Assembly: GCF_004309735.1 (NCBI RefSeq)
Contig: NZ_SIXC01000013.1
Location: forward strand, 38,226-78,569
Source of the DNA: Desulfovibrio legallii
GTDB lineage: Bacteria > Desulfobacterota > Desulfovibrionia > Desulfovibrionales > Desulfovibrionaceae
Reading direction: 5' to 3'
DNA: 40,344 nucleotides
Below, in pieces: positions 30,692 to 38,012 of this stretch (position 1 is its first letter; every line of letters starts with the position of its first letter). Under the pieces are notes generated by a model. It saw nothing but the letters and a program-made list of their open reading frames with translations, had not been told where the DNA came from and ran no database searches. The translations under genes were made by a program, and so were the position numbers.

Positions 30692-31162
30692 ATGCGTTTT
30701 TCAGATGCCGCCGTGCTGTGTTTCTGCCGCTTGGGCGTGGCCGGTCTTGACCCCAAGGCCCCAGGCACCTGGGGCACGGCCCTGGCCTGCCTGCTGGCGC
30801 CCTATCTCTTTTTGCCGCTGGGGCCGGTGTGGCGCGTGCTGGTCTTGCTGGCGCTGTTTGTGCTGGGCGGGCTTGCCGCCACCAGAGCCGAACAAATTCT
30901 GGAACGCCGGGACCCCGGCGAGGTGGTCATTGACGAACTGGTAGGGGTGTGGCTGGTTTTGTTGCCCTTTGCCCGGCCGGGCTTCGGGCTGGTGCTGGCG
31001 GCCTTCGCCTTTTTTCGTCTGTTTGATATCCTCAAGCCCTGGCCCGTGCGGGCTTCGGAAACCTGGCTGCCCGCCGGCTTCGGCGTGATGATTGACGATG
31101 TGCTGGCGGGCCTGTGGGCCCTGGTTTGCGTGGCCCTGCTGCGCTGGCTGGGCCTGGTGTAA
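30692..31162 (+). CDS. pgpA: Phosphatidylglycerophosphatase A
   Basis: PgpA dephosphorylates phosphatidylglycerol-phosphate to phosphatidylglycerol at the inner membrane. The 156-aa protein has PGTWGTALA, the acidic VVIDELVGVW and the C-terminal MIDDVLAGLWA, with four hydrophobic segments. ATG 30692 is chosen for AAAGGAG; the frame is open upstream to 30551 without a better start. It stands alone here, with psd and pssA 4 kb to the right. Confidence 0.93.
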   Translation: MRFSDAAVLCFCRLGVAGLDPKAPGTWGTALACLLAPYLFLPLGPVWRVLVLLALFVLGGLAATRAEQILERRDPGEVVIDELVGVWLVLLPFARPGFGLVLAAFAFFRLFDILKPWPVRASETWLPAGFGVMIDDVLAGLWALVCVALLRWLGLV

Positions 31163-31234
31163 GCCTGCTGGCCCGGACGGCTTTGGGATAGGCGCGACGT
31201 TGCGGCCTGTGGACCCCGAGAACGGGGGCGGCCG

Positions 31235-31453
31235 CTACTTCATACGGTACGTGATGCGTCCGCGCGTGAGGTCGTAGGGCGAAAGCTCCACCTTCACACG
31301 GTCGCCGGGCAGGATGCGGATGTAAAATTTACGCATTTTGCCGGAAATATGGGCCAGCACTTCATAACCGTTTTCCAGCTGCACGCGGAACATGGCGTTG
31401 GGCAGCGCTTCCTGCACCACGCCGTCAACTTCAATAGCCCCTTCCTTAGCCAT
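31235..31453 (-). CDS. infA: Translation initiation factor IF-1
   Basis: A 72-aa OB-fold protein that binds the 30S A site during initiation. The sequence is typical ([20 protein letters not shown]..., [43 protein letters not shown]). AAGGAGG stands just before the ATG. A perfect TTGACA lies about 58 bp upstream. It is a single gene, convergent with pgpA. Confidence 0.97.
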   Translation of the reverse strand: MAKEGAIEVDGVVQEALPNAMFRVQLENGYEVLAHISGKMRKFYIRILPGDRVKVELSPYDLTRGRITYRMK

Positions 31454-31780
31454 ATGGCCTCCTTGATTGAAATGGATAAACGCCCGTCAGTTTCCCAAAA
31501 AAGCGGGGGGCTGTCAACCGGCGGGCACGGGTCGCCCGCCGCCGGTAAAGGCGCCACTGCGCAATAAGCCGATTGCGCACGGGTAGGGACGTTGCGCCTG
31601 CCGTTGCGCCTATGCCTGCGCAACGCAGGGGTGTTCCGGCGGCGCGGCCTTTCGGAACGTCGGCGCGCAGCGGGATTACCTTCAAGCTGCGCACCCGCCT
31701 CCCTTGCAAAGAGAACGGCCGCCCCCGCCGCCGGTAAATGCGGTCTTGGGCGGCCGCCCTCATCCTGTCGGCAGGATATT
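31454..31780. other. Gene-free interval between infA and lgt
   Basis: A 327-bp spacer. On the minus strand TTGACA (31512-31517) with a weak -10 (AAACTG) may drive infA. A 15-bp direct repeat (CCCGCCGCCGGTAAA) occurs at 31535-31549 and 31724-31738. The stem ATCCTG-TCGG-CAGGAT (31762-31777), next to the lgt stop, may terminate lgt. No ORF is supported. Confidence 0.5.
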
Positions 31781-32605
31781 CTACCGGCGCTTTTTGCTGT
31801 TCTTTTTATGGAAAGCGACAGGCGCGGGCGGCACGGGTGCGGCCTTACGGCAGAGCAGCCACAGGCCCGCCAGGAACAGCGGCACGCAGAGCGCCTGCCC
31901 CATGGTCAGCCAGTCAAAGGCCAGGTAGCCCAGCTGCACGTCGGGCACGCGCACAAATTCCACACCAAAGCGGAATACGGCGTAGCCCAGGGCGAACAGG
32001 CCGGAAACCGCCCCTTCCTTGCGGGGTTTGGCCGAAAAAATCCAGAGGACCACGCCCAACACCAGGCCTTCCAGGGCAGCCTCGTACAGCTGCGAAGGAT
32101 GCCGGGGCAGGGGCCCCCCGCCGGGGAAGATCATGGCCCAGGGCACGTCGCTGACTTTGCCCCAGAGTTCGCCGTTGACGAAATTGCCCAGCCTGCCGAA
32201 AAAAAGTCCTTGCGGAATGAGCGGCGCAATAAAGTCCGAGACTTCCAGAAAGCTGCGCCCGCGTGAACGCGCGTAGTACCAGAAGGCTCCCAGTACGCCC
32301 AGCAGGCCGCCGTGAAAGGACATGCCCCCGTTCCAGATGCGCAGAATTTCCAGCGGGTCGTCAAGGTATACGGGCAGATCGTAAAACAGCACATAACCCA
32401 GACGGCCGCCCAGAATAATGCCCACCATGACGCAGGTGAGCAGGTCGTCCACATCGGCGGCGGTCCAGCCGGACCCGGGCTTTGCGGCGCGGCGGCGGCC
32501 CAGAATCCAGCCCAGGGCAAAGCCCGCCAGATACATGAGGCCGTACCAGCGCACCTGCAGATGCCCCAGGTTCAGGGCCACGGGGTCCAGGATGGGGGCG
32601 ATCAC
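31781..32605 (-). CDS. lgt: Prolipoprotein diacylglyceryl transferase
   Basis: Lgt moves diacylglycerol from phosphatidylglycerol to the lipobox Cys of prolipoproteins in the inner membrane. The 274-aa polytopic protein has RWYGLMYLAGF, GGMSFHGGLLG with the essential His, FFGRLGNFVNGELWG (the Lgt signature with the essential Arg) and HPSQLYEAALEG. The C-terminus is basic and cytoplasmic. The start is GTG 32605, with GGAG 5 nt upstream, and overlaps the moaC stop as GTGA. It is last in the lipoprotein - YdjM-like - moaC - lgt operon. Confidence 0.95.
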   Translation of the reverse strand: MIAPILDPVALNLGHLQVRWYGLMYLAGFALGWILGRRRAAKPGSGWTAADVDDLLTCVMVGIILGGRLGYVLFYDLPVYLDDPLEILRIWNGGMSFHGGLLGVLGAFWYYARSRGRSFLEVSDFIAPLIPQGLFFGRLGNFVNGELWGKVSDVPWAMIFPGGGPLPRHPSQLYEAALEGLVLGVVLWIFSAKPRKEGAVSGLFALGYAVFRFGVEFVRVPDVQLGYLAFDWLTMGQALCVPLFLAGLWLLCRKAAPVPPAPVAFHKKNSKKRR

Positions 32606-33090
32606 GGCAGCTCCGGCGCGTCATAGCGGCCGCTGCGGCCGCCGCTTTTGTGCAGCAGGCGCACCCGGCTGATGACGATGTCGCGCTGCACGGCCTTGCA
32701 CATGTCGTAGATGACGGCCGCGGCCGTCTGCGCAGCCACCAGGGCTTCCATTTCCACCCCGGTGGGCCCCACGGTGCGGGTTTCGGTTTCAATGCGCACC
32801 CGCGGCGGCTCGTCCGTGATTTCAAAACGCACGTCGGCGTAAGTGAGATTGAGGGGATGGCAGAGGGGGATGAGCTCGCCCACACGTTTGGCGGCCATGA
32901 TGCCGCCCACCTTGGCGCAGGTGAGCACGTCGCCCTTGGGCAGTGCCGCCTGACGCAGCAGCCGCATGGTAGCCGGAGCCAGCTCCACCACGGCCTCGGC
33001 CACGGCCACGCGCTCCGTGGGGGGTTTGTGCCCCACGTCCACCATGCTCAGGTTGCCTTGGCTGTCCAGATGCGAAAAAGATGTGTCCAT
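32602..33090 (-). CDS. moaC: Cyclic pyranopterin monophosphate synthase MoaC
   Basis: MoaC converts the MoaA product (3',8-cyclo-GTP) to cyclic pyranopterin monophosphate, an early step of molybdenum/tungsten cofactor synthesis. The 162-aa protein is full length, with KGDVLTCAKVGGIMAAKRVGELIPLCHPL and GVEMEALVAAQTAAAVIYDMCKA. ATG 33090 is preceded by GGAGG. No other moa gene is present in the window. It overlaps lgt by 4 bp. Confidence 0.95.
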   Translation of the reverse strand: MDTSFSHLDSQGNLSMVDVGHKPPTERVAVAEAVVELAPATMRLLRQAALPKGDVLTCAKVGGIMAAKRVGELIPLCHPLNLTYADVRFEITDEPPRVRIETETRTVGPTGVEMEALVAAQTAAAVIYDMCKAVQRDIVISRVRLLHKSGGRSGRYDAPELP

Positions 33091-33179
33091 AGCGGCCTCC
33101 GGAGGCAAGATGCGATGCCGTCAAAAAACGACGTTATGGGGCGGCATACCCCATGTGGGGCTGCCGCGCAAGGCGGGGG

Positions 33180-34319
33180 TCAGTACAGCCCCACCAGCCA
33201 GAGCGGCCAGGGCGCGGGTCCGGGGCGCCGGGGCGCGCGCCAGAGCGAATCTTGCCGACTGTCAGAAAAACGCAGGCGTTCCCGCAGCAGGTGGGGGGCC
33301 GCGCACATCTCCGCGTCCGCGCTCAGGGCCGCCCGCCGCACACAGTCCACCTCGGCCAGATATTTGAAGGGAATGTCCGCATTGGGCCGGTGGTTCATGA
33401 TTTCGCGCACCCACCCCAGGCTGCTGCCAAAGCGCAGGTCGTAGATCATCAGGCGCACCGGCGCGGTGCCGACGGCTTCCGGCGAGGTGGGCAGCTCCGC
33501 CGGGGGCACGGGCCGCACCACCGGCAGGATGGCAAAATCAAAAAAGGCCCTGGCCGCCACGGATTGCCGCGCCAGAGCGTCCAGCAGACGCGGCGAGGCC
33601 GCCGGACTGACGCTTTCCGCAGTCCTGAAGCGCCCCAGGGCGTCCAGCCCCCGCAGATGCACCAGCATGCCCTGCGGGCTTTCTTCTTCATAAAGTACGC
33701 GCCAGAAGAAGGGGGCAAAGGCGTCGGGCAGCACCGTAACCTGGCGCACCGTTTTGCCCTGGGCGGCCAGGAGGTCTTCTACCTGTGCCGTGTGCCAGGA
33801 GTTGAGCGAAAGCCCGGCCAGCGGATAGACAAACAGCCAGACCAGGGCCAGAAGCATGCGCCACCAGCGGTCGCGCCAACGCCAGAGAGCCAGCAGCAGG
33901 GGCAGGGTGAGCAGCAGGTCGATGATGAACACGGCGTTGAGCCGTACCCGCAAATGGGAAAAAGGCACAAAAATCATGGTGCCGTAGGTGGTGATGCAGT
34001 CCAGCCAGATGTGCAGCAGCACCATGCAGGTCATGAACAGCCAGACCGGGGCCGGCCGCCAGTGACCGGGGGTAGCTGTTTTCCACAGGGGTCGGGCCAG
34101 CAGGGTCAGCGCCAGGCCCAGCACGGGCGCAAAAAAAAGCGAATGGGTCAAGCCCCGGTGCAGCAGCAGAAACTGCAGGGGCGTGTGCGCCAGCAGTACG
34201 TCCACATCCGGCGCGGCGGCGGCCAGGGCGGCCAGGGGCACGGCCCAGCGGGTAGCGGGACGGTGGGGCAGGGCCAGCATGGCCACGGCGCCGCTGGCTG
34301 CGTGGGTGACGGGGTCCAT
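33180..34319 (-). CDS. YdjM-like (DUF457) membrane-bound metal-dependent hydrolase family protein
   Basis: A 379-aa integral membrane protein. The N-terminus matches the YdjM family: MDPVTHAASGAV, DVDVLLAHTP and the HRGLTHSLFFAP His cluster, then IWLDCITTYGT with another His/Asp pair. Four or five membrane segments fill residues 20-180. The C-terminal 190 residues are soluble and unrecognised, and end in a hydrophobic VGLY. Family members are called hydrolases by motif only. The ATG lies 2 bp after the lipoprotein gene stop, so the two are coupled. Confidence 0.78.
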   Translation of the reverse strand: MDPVTHAASGAVAMLALPHRPATRWAVPLAALAAAAPDVDVLLAHTPLQFLLLHRGLTHSLFFAPVLGLALTLLARPLWKTATPGHWRPAPVWLFMTCMVLLHIWLDCITTYGTMIFVPFSHLRVRLNAVFIIDLLLTLPLLLALWRWRDRWWRMLLALVWLFVYPLAGLSLNSWHTAQVEDLLAAQGKTVRQVTVLPDAFAPFFWRVLYEEESPQGMLVHLRGLDALGRFRTAESVSPAASPRLLDALARQSVAARAFFDFAILPVVRPVPPAELPTSPEAVGTAPVRLMIYDLRFGSSLGWVREIMNHRPNADIPFKYLAEVDCVRRAALSADAEMCAAPHLLRERLRFSDSRQDSLWRAPRRPGPAPWPLWLVGLY

Positions 34320-34321
34320 AT

Positions 34322-34663
34322 TTATTGCCTGAAGGGGCTGCGTTGTTTCGGCACGGCCCTGTAGGCCGGGTCTTCAGGGCTTGCGGCCTCGTCCAGCCCC
34401 TGCATACGGCGGAATTGCCGCGCACGCCAATCCTGCGTGGCGGCCATGACGTCGGGACGGTTCTGCCAATACAGCATACGCTGTGTGTTGTCGGAACCGT
34501 AAACCGGGTAGCGCAGCCCATCTTCCACGCTCACGCCCGGAGAGGTGCCCGTGGCCTCCGCAGAGGTGCCCGTGCCCACATCCTTGGGGCCGCAGGCCCA
34601 GAGCAGACCCGGCAGGGTCAGGCTCAGCGCCAGGACGCGCAGGCGGCAAAGCGGCTTGTTCAT
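34322..34663 (-). CDS. Small lipoprotein of unknown function
   Basis: A 113-aa protein with a lipoprotein signal peptide: MNKPLCRLRV, a hydrophobic core and lipobox L-L-W-A-C (Cys 24). The mature part begins GPKDVGTGTS with a short T-G-T-S-type repeat, then a charged region with YPVYGSDNTQRMLYWQNRP. The function is not recognised. The predicted promoter (34671-34699) ends 7 bp before the ATG and no ribosome site exists, so the mRNA may be leaderless. It heads an operon that also encodes Lgt, the enzyme that would modify it. Confidence 0.72.
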   Translation of the reverse strand: MNKPLCRLRVLALSLTLPGLLWACGPKDVGTGTSAEATGTSPGVSVEDGLRYPVYGSDNTQRMLYWQNRPDVMAATQDWRARQFRRMQGLDEAASPEDPAYRAVPKQRSPFRQ

Positions 34664-34670
34664 GACCCGT

Positions 34671-34699
34671 ACTATAGCCTTGGGCGCGGCGTCCGGCAA
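34671..34699 (-). promoter_or_regulatory. Promoter of the lipoprotein-lgt operon
   Basis: On the minus strand: TTGCCG (34694-34699), a 17-bp spacer and TATAGT (34671-34676). The transcription start is predicted at or within a base or two of the ATG (34663). Confidence 0.6.
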
Positions 34700-34707
34700 G
34701 GGGCGGC

Positions 34708-34737
34708 TTGCCAAAGCCCCCCGTAAAGGACTAATCT
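34708..34737 (+). promoter_or_regulatory. Promoter of psd-pssA
   Basis: TTGCCA (34708-34713), an 18-bp spacer and TAATCT (34732-34737). Its -35 box is only 8 bp from the -35 box of the divergent lipoprotein promoter. Confidence 0.45.
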
Positions 34738-34782
34738 TACCCGTACGGATTTTCCCGGCGCTCCCACCACAGGAGGATTTTC

Positions 34783-35424
34783 ATGCGTCCAGCCCGTTGC
34801 GGCATTACCCCCGAAGGTTGGCCCTGCATTGGCCTTACCGCCCTGGCGGCCCTGGTTTTCGCTTGTTTGGATTGGTGGCCGGCGGCTCTGATTTTTTTGG
34901 CCTTGTGCTGGTTCAGCGTCCATTTTTTCCGCGACCCGGAAAGGGTGACGCCCACGGGGCCCGGCCTGGCCGTGAGCCCCGCCGACGGCAGGGTCATCCG
35001 TGTGGAAACGCGGCCGGACCCCTTCAGCGGAGAAGCGCGCCAGTGCGTGAGCATTTTCATGAATGTCTTTAACGTGCACGTGAACCGCGCCCCGGTCGCC
35101 TGCACGGTGCAGGGCATTCTGTACCTGCCCGGCAAGTTTCTCAATGCCTCCTTTGACAAGGCCTCCACGGACAACGAACGCTGCGCCTACAGCCTGCGCG
35201 ACGCCAACGGCGACCTCTGGAGCATGGTGCAGATCGCCGGGCTGGTAGCCCGCCGCATCGTCTGCCGGGTGGAGGAGGGCGATACTCTGGACCGGGGCGA
35301 ACGCTATGGCATGATCCGCTTTGGCTCGCGTGTTGACCTTTATTTGCCCGAAGGCTATGTTGCGGCAGCGCGTGTGGGCGAAACCGTGCTGGCCGGCCAG
35401 AGCGTACTGGCCCGTCCGCGCTGA
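34783..35424 (+). CDS. psd: Phosphatidylserine decarboxylase (short, archaeal-type)
   Basis: Psd converts phosphatidylserine to phosphatidylethanolamine at the inner membrane with a pyruvoyl group made by self-cleavage. The 213-aa proenzyme has two N-terminal membrane segments (about 18-47), [15 protein letters not shown] and [13 protein letters not shown]. The cleavage site is in RFGSR (between G181 and S182), in place of LGST. The length fits the short Psd-A type. CAGGAGG precedes the ATG. pssA, which makes its substrate, follows 35 bp later. Confidence 0.95.
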   Translation: MRPARCGITPEGWPCIGLTALAALVFACLDWWPAALIFLALCWFSVHFFRDPERVTPTGPGLAVSPADGRVIRVETRPDPFSGEARQCVSIFMNVFNVHVNRAPVACTVQGILYLPGKFLNASFDKASTDNERCAYSLRDANGDLWSMVQIAGLVARRIVCRVEEGDTLDRGERYGMIRFGSRVDLYLPEGYVAAARVGETVLAGQSVLARPR

Positions 35425-35459
35425 GCGCCCTCTGGCGCGTTCTTCACGTTTGATACGTT

Positions 35460-36233
35460 ATGGATGTTTTTATGGCCGTGGAACGCAGAAAACCCCGCAA
35501 GGGAGTTTACCTCCTGCCCAACATGATCACCACCCTGAGCATGTTTCTGGGCTTTCTGTCCATGGTCTGGTCCGGCCAGGGCCGTTTTGAGGCGGCCTGC
35601 TTTGCCATCCTGCTTTCCGCCGTTATGGACGGGCTGGACGGCAAGGTGGCCCGGCTCACCAACACGGCCAGCGAATTCGGCGTGCAGTACGATTCCCTTT
35701 CCGATCTGGTGGCCTTTGGTCTGGCCCCGGCCATGCTGCTCTGGCACTGGCAGCTTGCGGCGCTGGGCCGGGTGGGCGTGGCCGCCGCCTTTATTTATGC
35801 CGCTTGCGGAGCCCTGCGCCTGGCGCGCTTCAACATCAGCACCGCCGCTGTGGGCAAACGCTTTTTCATTGGCTTGCCCATCCCTGCCGCAGGCTGCACC
35901 CTGGTGACCTTCGTCTTCTTTGCCGCCTTGTTCCCTGACGGAATCCGCCCCGCTTTGCCGTACATGGCCCTGGTGCTGGGCGTGGGCGTGGGCGTGTTGA
36001 TGGTCAGCAGGACGCGCTACTTTTCTTTCAAGGAATACGACTTCCTGCGCCTGCACCCCATCCGCGCCATGCTGGGCTTTCTGCTGGTGCTGGGCACCGT
36101 CATCTCTGCGCCGCGCACCATGGGCTTTGTGCTCAGCGCCGCCTACATCGCCGGCGGCCTGGTCTACACCATGGTCATTCTGCCCCGCCGCAACCGTCAG
36201 CTACTACGCGCCCTATCGCCTCAAAGCGATTGA
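35460..36233 (+). CDS. pssA: CDP-diacylglycerol-serine O-phosphatidyltransferase
   Basis: PssA makes phosphatidylserine from CDP-diacylglycerol and serine in the inner membrane, the step before Psd. The 257-aa polytopic protein has the CDP-alcohol phosphotransferase motif spanning DGLDGKVARL...EFGVQYDSLSD, with all expected Asp/Gly residues, and about eight membrane segments. The start is uncertain: ATG 35460 has no clear ribosome site, while in-frame ATG 35472 has GGA 7-8 nt upstream. It is co-transcribed with psd. Confidence 0.93.
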   Translation: MDVFMAVERRKPRKGVYLLPNMITTLSMFLGFLSMVWSGQGRFEAACFAILLSAVMDGLDGKVARLTNTASEFGVQYDSLSDLVAFGLAPAMLLWHWQLAALGRVGVAAAFIYAACGALRLARFNISTAAVGKRFFIGLPIPAAGCTLVTFVFFAALFPDGIRPALPYMALVLGVGVGVLMVSRTRYFSFKEYDFLRLHPIRAMLGFLLVLGTVISAPRTMGFVLSAAYIAGGLVYTMVILPRRNRQLLRALSPQSD

Positions 36234-36287
36234 GGTTGCGTAACGGTTCGCCGCCCGCCGGGGCGGACGCTCCCTGGTCAGCCGCCC

Positions 36288-36316
36288 TTTACGGCGGCCG
36301 TTATGCACGATATATC
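36288..36316 (+). promoter_or_regulatory. Possible leuA promoter
   Basis: TTTACG (36288-36293), a 17-bp spacer and TATATC (36311-36316), 30 bp before the leuA ATG. A GCCGCC/GGCGGC inverted repeat (36281-36286, 36293-36298) overlaps the -35 box. Confidence 0.45.
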
Positions 36317-36345
36317 CATCCCTTGTGCAACCAGAGGAGAACGCC

Positions 36346-37893
36346 ATGAACAACCGCGTGTATTTTTTCGATACCACCCTGCGCGACGGGGAGCAGTCTC
36401 CCGGCGCCACCATGAATCTGCAGGAAAAATTGCGTCTTGCCCACCAGCTTGAAGTTCTGGGCGTGGACGTGATGGAAGCGGGTTTTCCCGCCTCCAGCCC
36501 CGGCGATTTTGCCTCGGTGCAGCGCATCGCGGCTCAGGCCGGGGATATTCAGGTGGCGGGGCTGGCGCGTTGCGTACCCAACGATATCGACCGTTGCTGG
36601 GAGGCCGTCAAGGTGGCCCGGCATCCACGCATCCACGTTTTTTTGTCCACCTCGCCCCTGCACATGCGCTACAAGTTGCGCAAAGAGCCTGAAGATGTGC
36701 TGCGCATGGCCGTGGAAGGCGTCAAACGCTGCGCCGTCCATACGGACAATGTGGAATTCTCCTGCGAAGATTTTTCCCGCTCGGAAGGGGACTTTGTCTG
36801 CCGGGTGGTGGAGGCTGTCATCAATGCCGGGGCCACCACCATCAATCTGCCCGACACCGTGGGCTATGCCGAGCCGGAAGAATACGCCGCCCTTCTTGAC
36901 TACGTCATCAAAAATACGCCCAATAGCGATAAGGCCATCTTCAGCGTGCACTGCCACAACGACCTGGGCCTGGCCGTGGCCAACACCCTGGCCGCTTTCA
37001 AGGTCGGCGTGCGCCAGGCCGAGGTGACCCTTTGCGGCATTGGCGAACGCGCGGGCAATGCCTCGCTGGAAGAAGTGGTCATGAACCTGCACGTGCGGCA
37101 TGACCACTTCGGCCTGACCCACAAGATCGTCACAGAGCAGATATATCCCTCCTGCCGGCTGCTTTCCATGACCATCGGCCAGCCTATCCCCAACAACAAG
37201 GCCATTGTGGGGGCCAACGCCTTTGCGCACGAATCGGGCATTCACCAGGACGGCATGCTCAAAAACCGCGAAACCTACGAGATTATGACGCCGCAGTCCG
37301 TGGGACGTACTGAAAGCAGCCTGGTCATCGGCAAGCATTCGGGCCGCAACGCCGTGCGCAGCAAGTTTGAGAGCATGGGCTACACCTTGGACGATACCCA
37401 GATTAATGTGGTTTTCGAGGCCGTGAAAAAACTGGCCGACCGCAAAAAGACCCTGCACGACGACGACCTTATGGCCCTGGTGCAGGAAGAAATCTACCGC
37501 ATGCCGGACCGCTTCCGCCTGCGCCATGTGAGCGTGCAGAGTTCTGATGCGGGCGGCGTGCCGCCCACGGCCGCCGTGCTTATGGATGTGGATGGCCTTG
37601 AGCGTAGCGGCGCCGGCTTTGGCGTGGGCCCGGTGGACGCGTTGTTCAATGTCATTGCCGACCTGGTGGGGCGCGAACCTACGCTGGAGCAGTACGCCAT
37701 CAACGCCATTACCGGCGGCACCGACGCCCAGGGCGAAGTGACCGTACGGCTGCGCGACGGCGAGGTAAGCGCCGTGGGGCGCGGCACGCACCCGGATATT
37801 TTTGTGGCCAGCGCCAGAGCCTATGTGAACGCCCTTAACCACCTCTTCAAAAAAGAGCAGGAAGGACCGCGGCTGCACTGCCAGCATGATTGA
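36346..37893 (+). CDS. leuA: 2-isopropylmalate synthase
   Basis: LeuA condenses acetyl-CoA with 2-ketoisovalerate, the first committed step of leucine synthesis. The 515-aa protein has FFDTTLRDGEQSPG, the metal/substrate motif SVHCHNDLGLA, CGIGERAGNASLEEVVM and ANAFAHESGIHQDG. The C-terminal LeuA dimer (leucine-feedback) domain runs from about 385. ATG 36346 is chosen for GAGGAG; the frame is open 7 codons further. It is first in the leuA-leuC-leuD-leuB cluster. Confidence 0.96.
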   Translation: MNNRVYFFDTTLRDGEQSPGATMNLQEKLRLAHQLEVLGVDVMEAGFPASSPGDFASVQRIAAQAGDIQVAGLARCVPNDIDRCWEAVKVARHPRIHVFLSTSPLHMRYKLRKEPEDVLRMAVEGVKRCAVHTDNVEFSCEDFSRSEGDFVCRVVEAVINAGATTINLPDTVGYAEPEEYAALLDYVIKNTPNSDKAIFSVHCHNDLGLAVANTLAAFKVGVRQAEVTLCGIGERAGNASLEEVVMNLHVRHDHFGLTHKIVTEQIYPSCRLLSMTIGQPIPNNKAIVGANAFAHESGIHQDGMLKNRETYEIMTPQSVGRTESSLVIGKHSGRNAVRSKFESMGYTLDDTQINVVFEAVKKLADRKKTLHDDDLMALVQEEIYRMPDRFRLRHVSVQSSDAGGVPPTAAVLMDVDGLERSGAGFGVGPVDALFNVIADLVGREPTLEQYAINAITGGTDAQGEVTVRLRDGEVSAVGRGTHPDIFVASARAYVNALNHLFKKEQEGPRLHCQHD

Positions 37894-37909
37894 TCCGGCT
37901 TTTGGCCGA

Positions 37910-37915
37910 TATAAT
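37910..37915 (+). promoter_or_regulatory. Perfect -10 box between leuA and leuC
   Basis: TATAAT at 37910-37915 just after leuA, without a good -35 at normal spacing (TGATTG at 17 bp). It could be an internal promoter for leuCDB, which would place the downstream hairpin at the very 5' end of that mRNA. Confidence 0.35.
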
Positions 37916-37923
37916 ACACAACA

Positions 37924-37959
37924 CGGCGCCGGGACGAACGCGCGTCCGTCCCGGCGCCG
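37924..37959 (+). promoter_or_regulatory. Strong hairpin between leuA and leuC
   Basis: A perfect 13-bp GC-rich stem (37924-37936 with 37947-37959) and 10-nt loop, with no T-tract. It probably stabilises leuA 3' or leuC 5' mRNA ends. A 9-codon frame (37971-38000, MRRHGLLTG) follows, ending 12 bp before leuC. Confidence 0.55.
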
Positions 37960-38012
37960 CGCATACCGCCATGCGTCGACATGGCCTTCTCACAGGCTGA
38001 AAGGAGTTTTCT

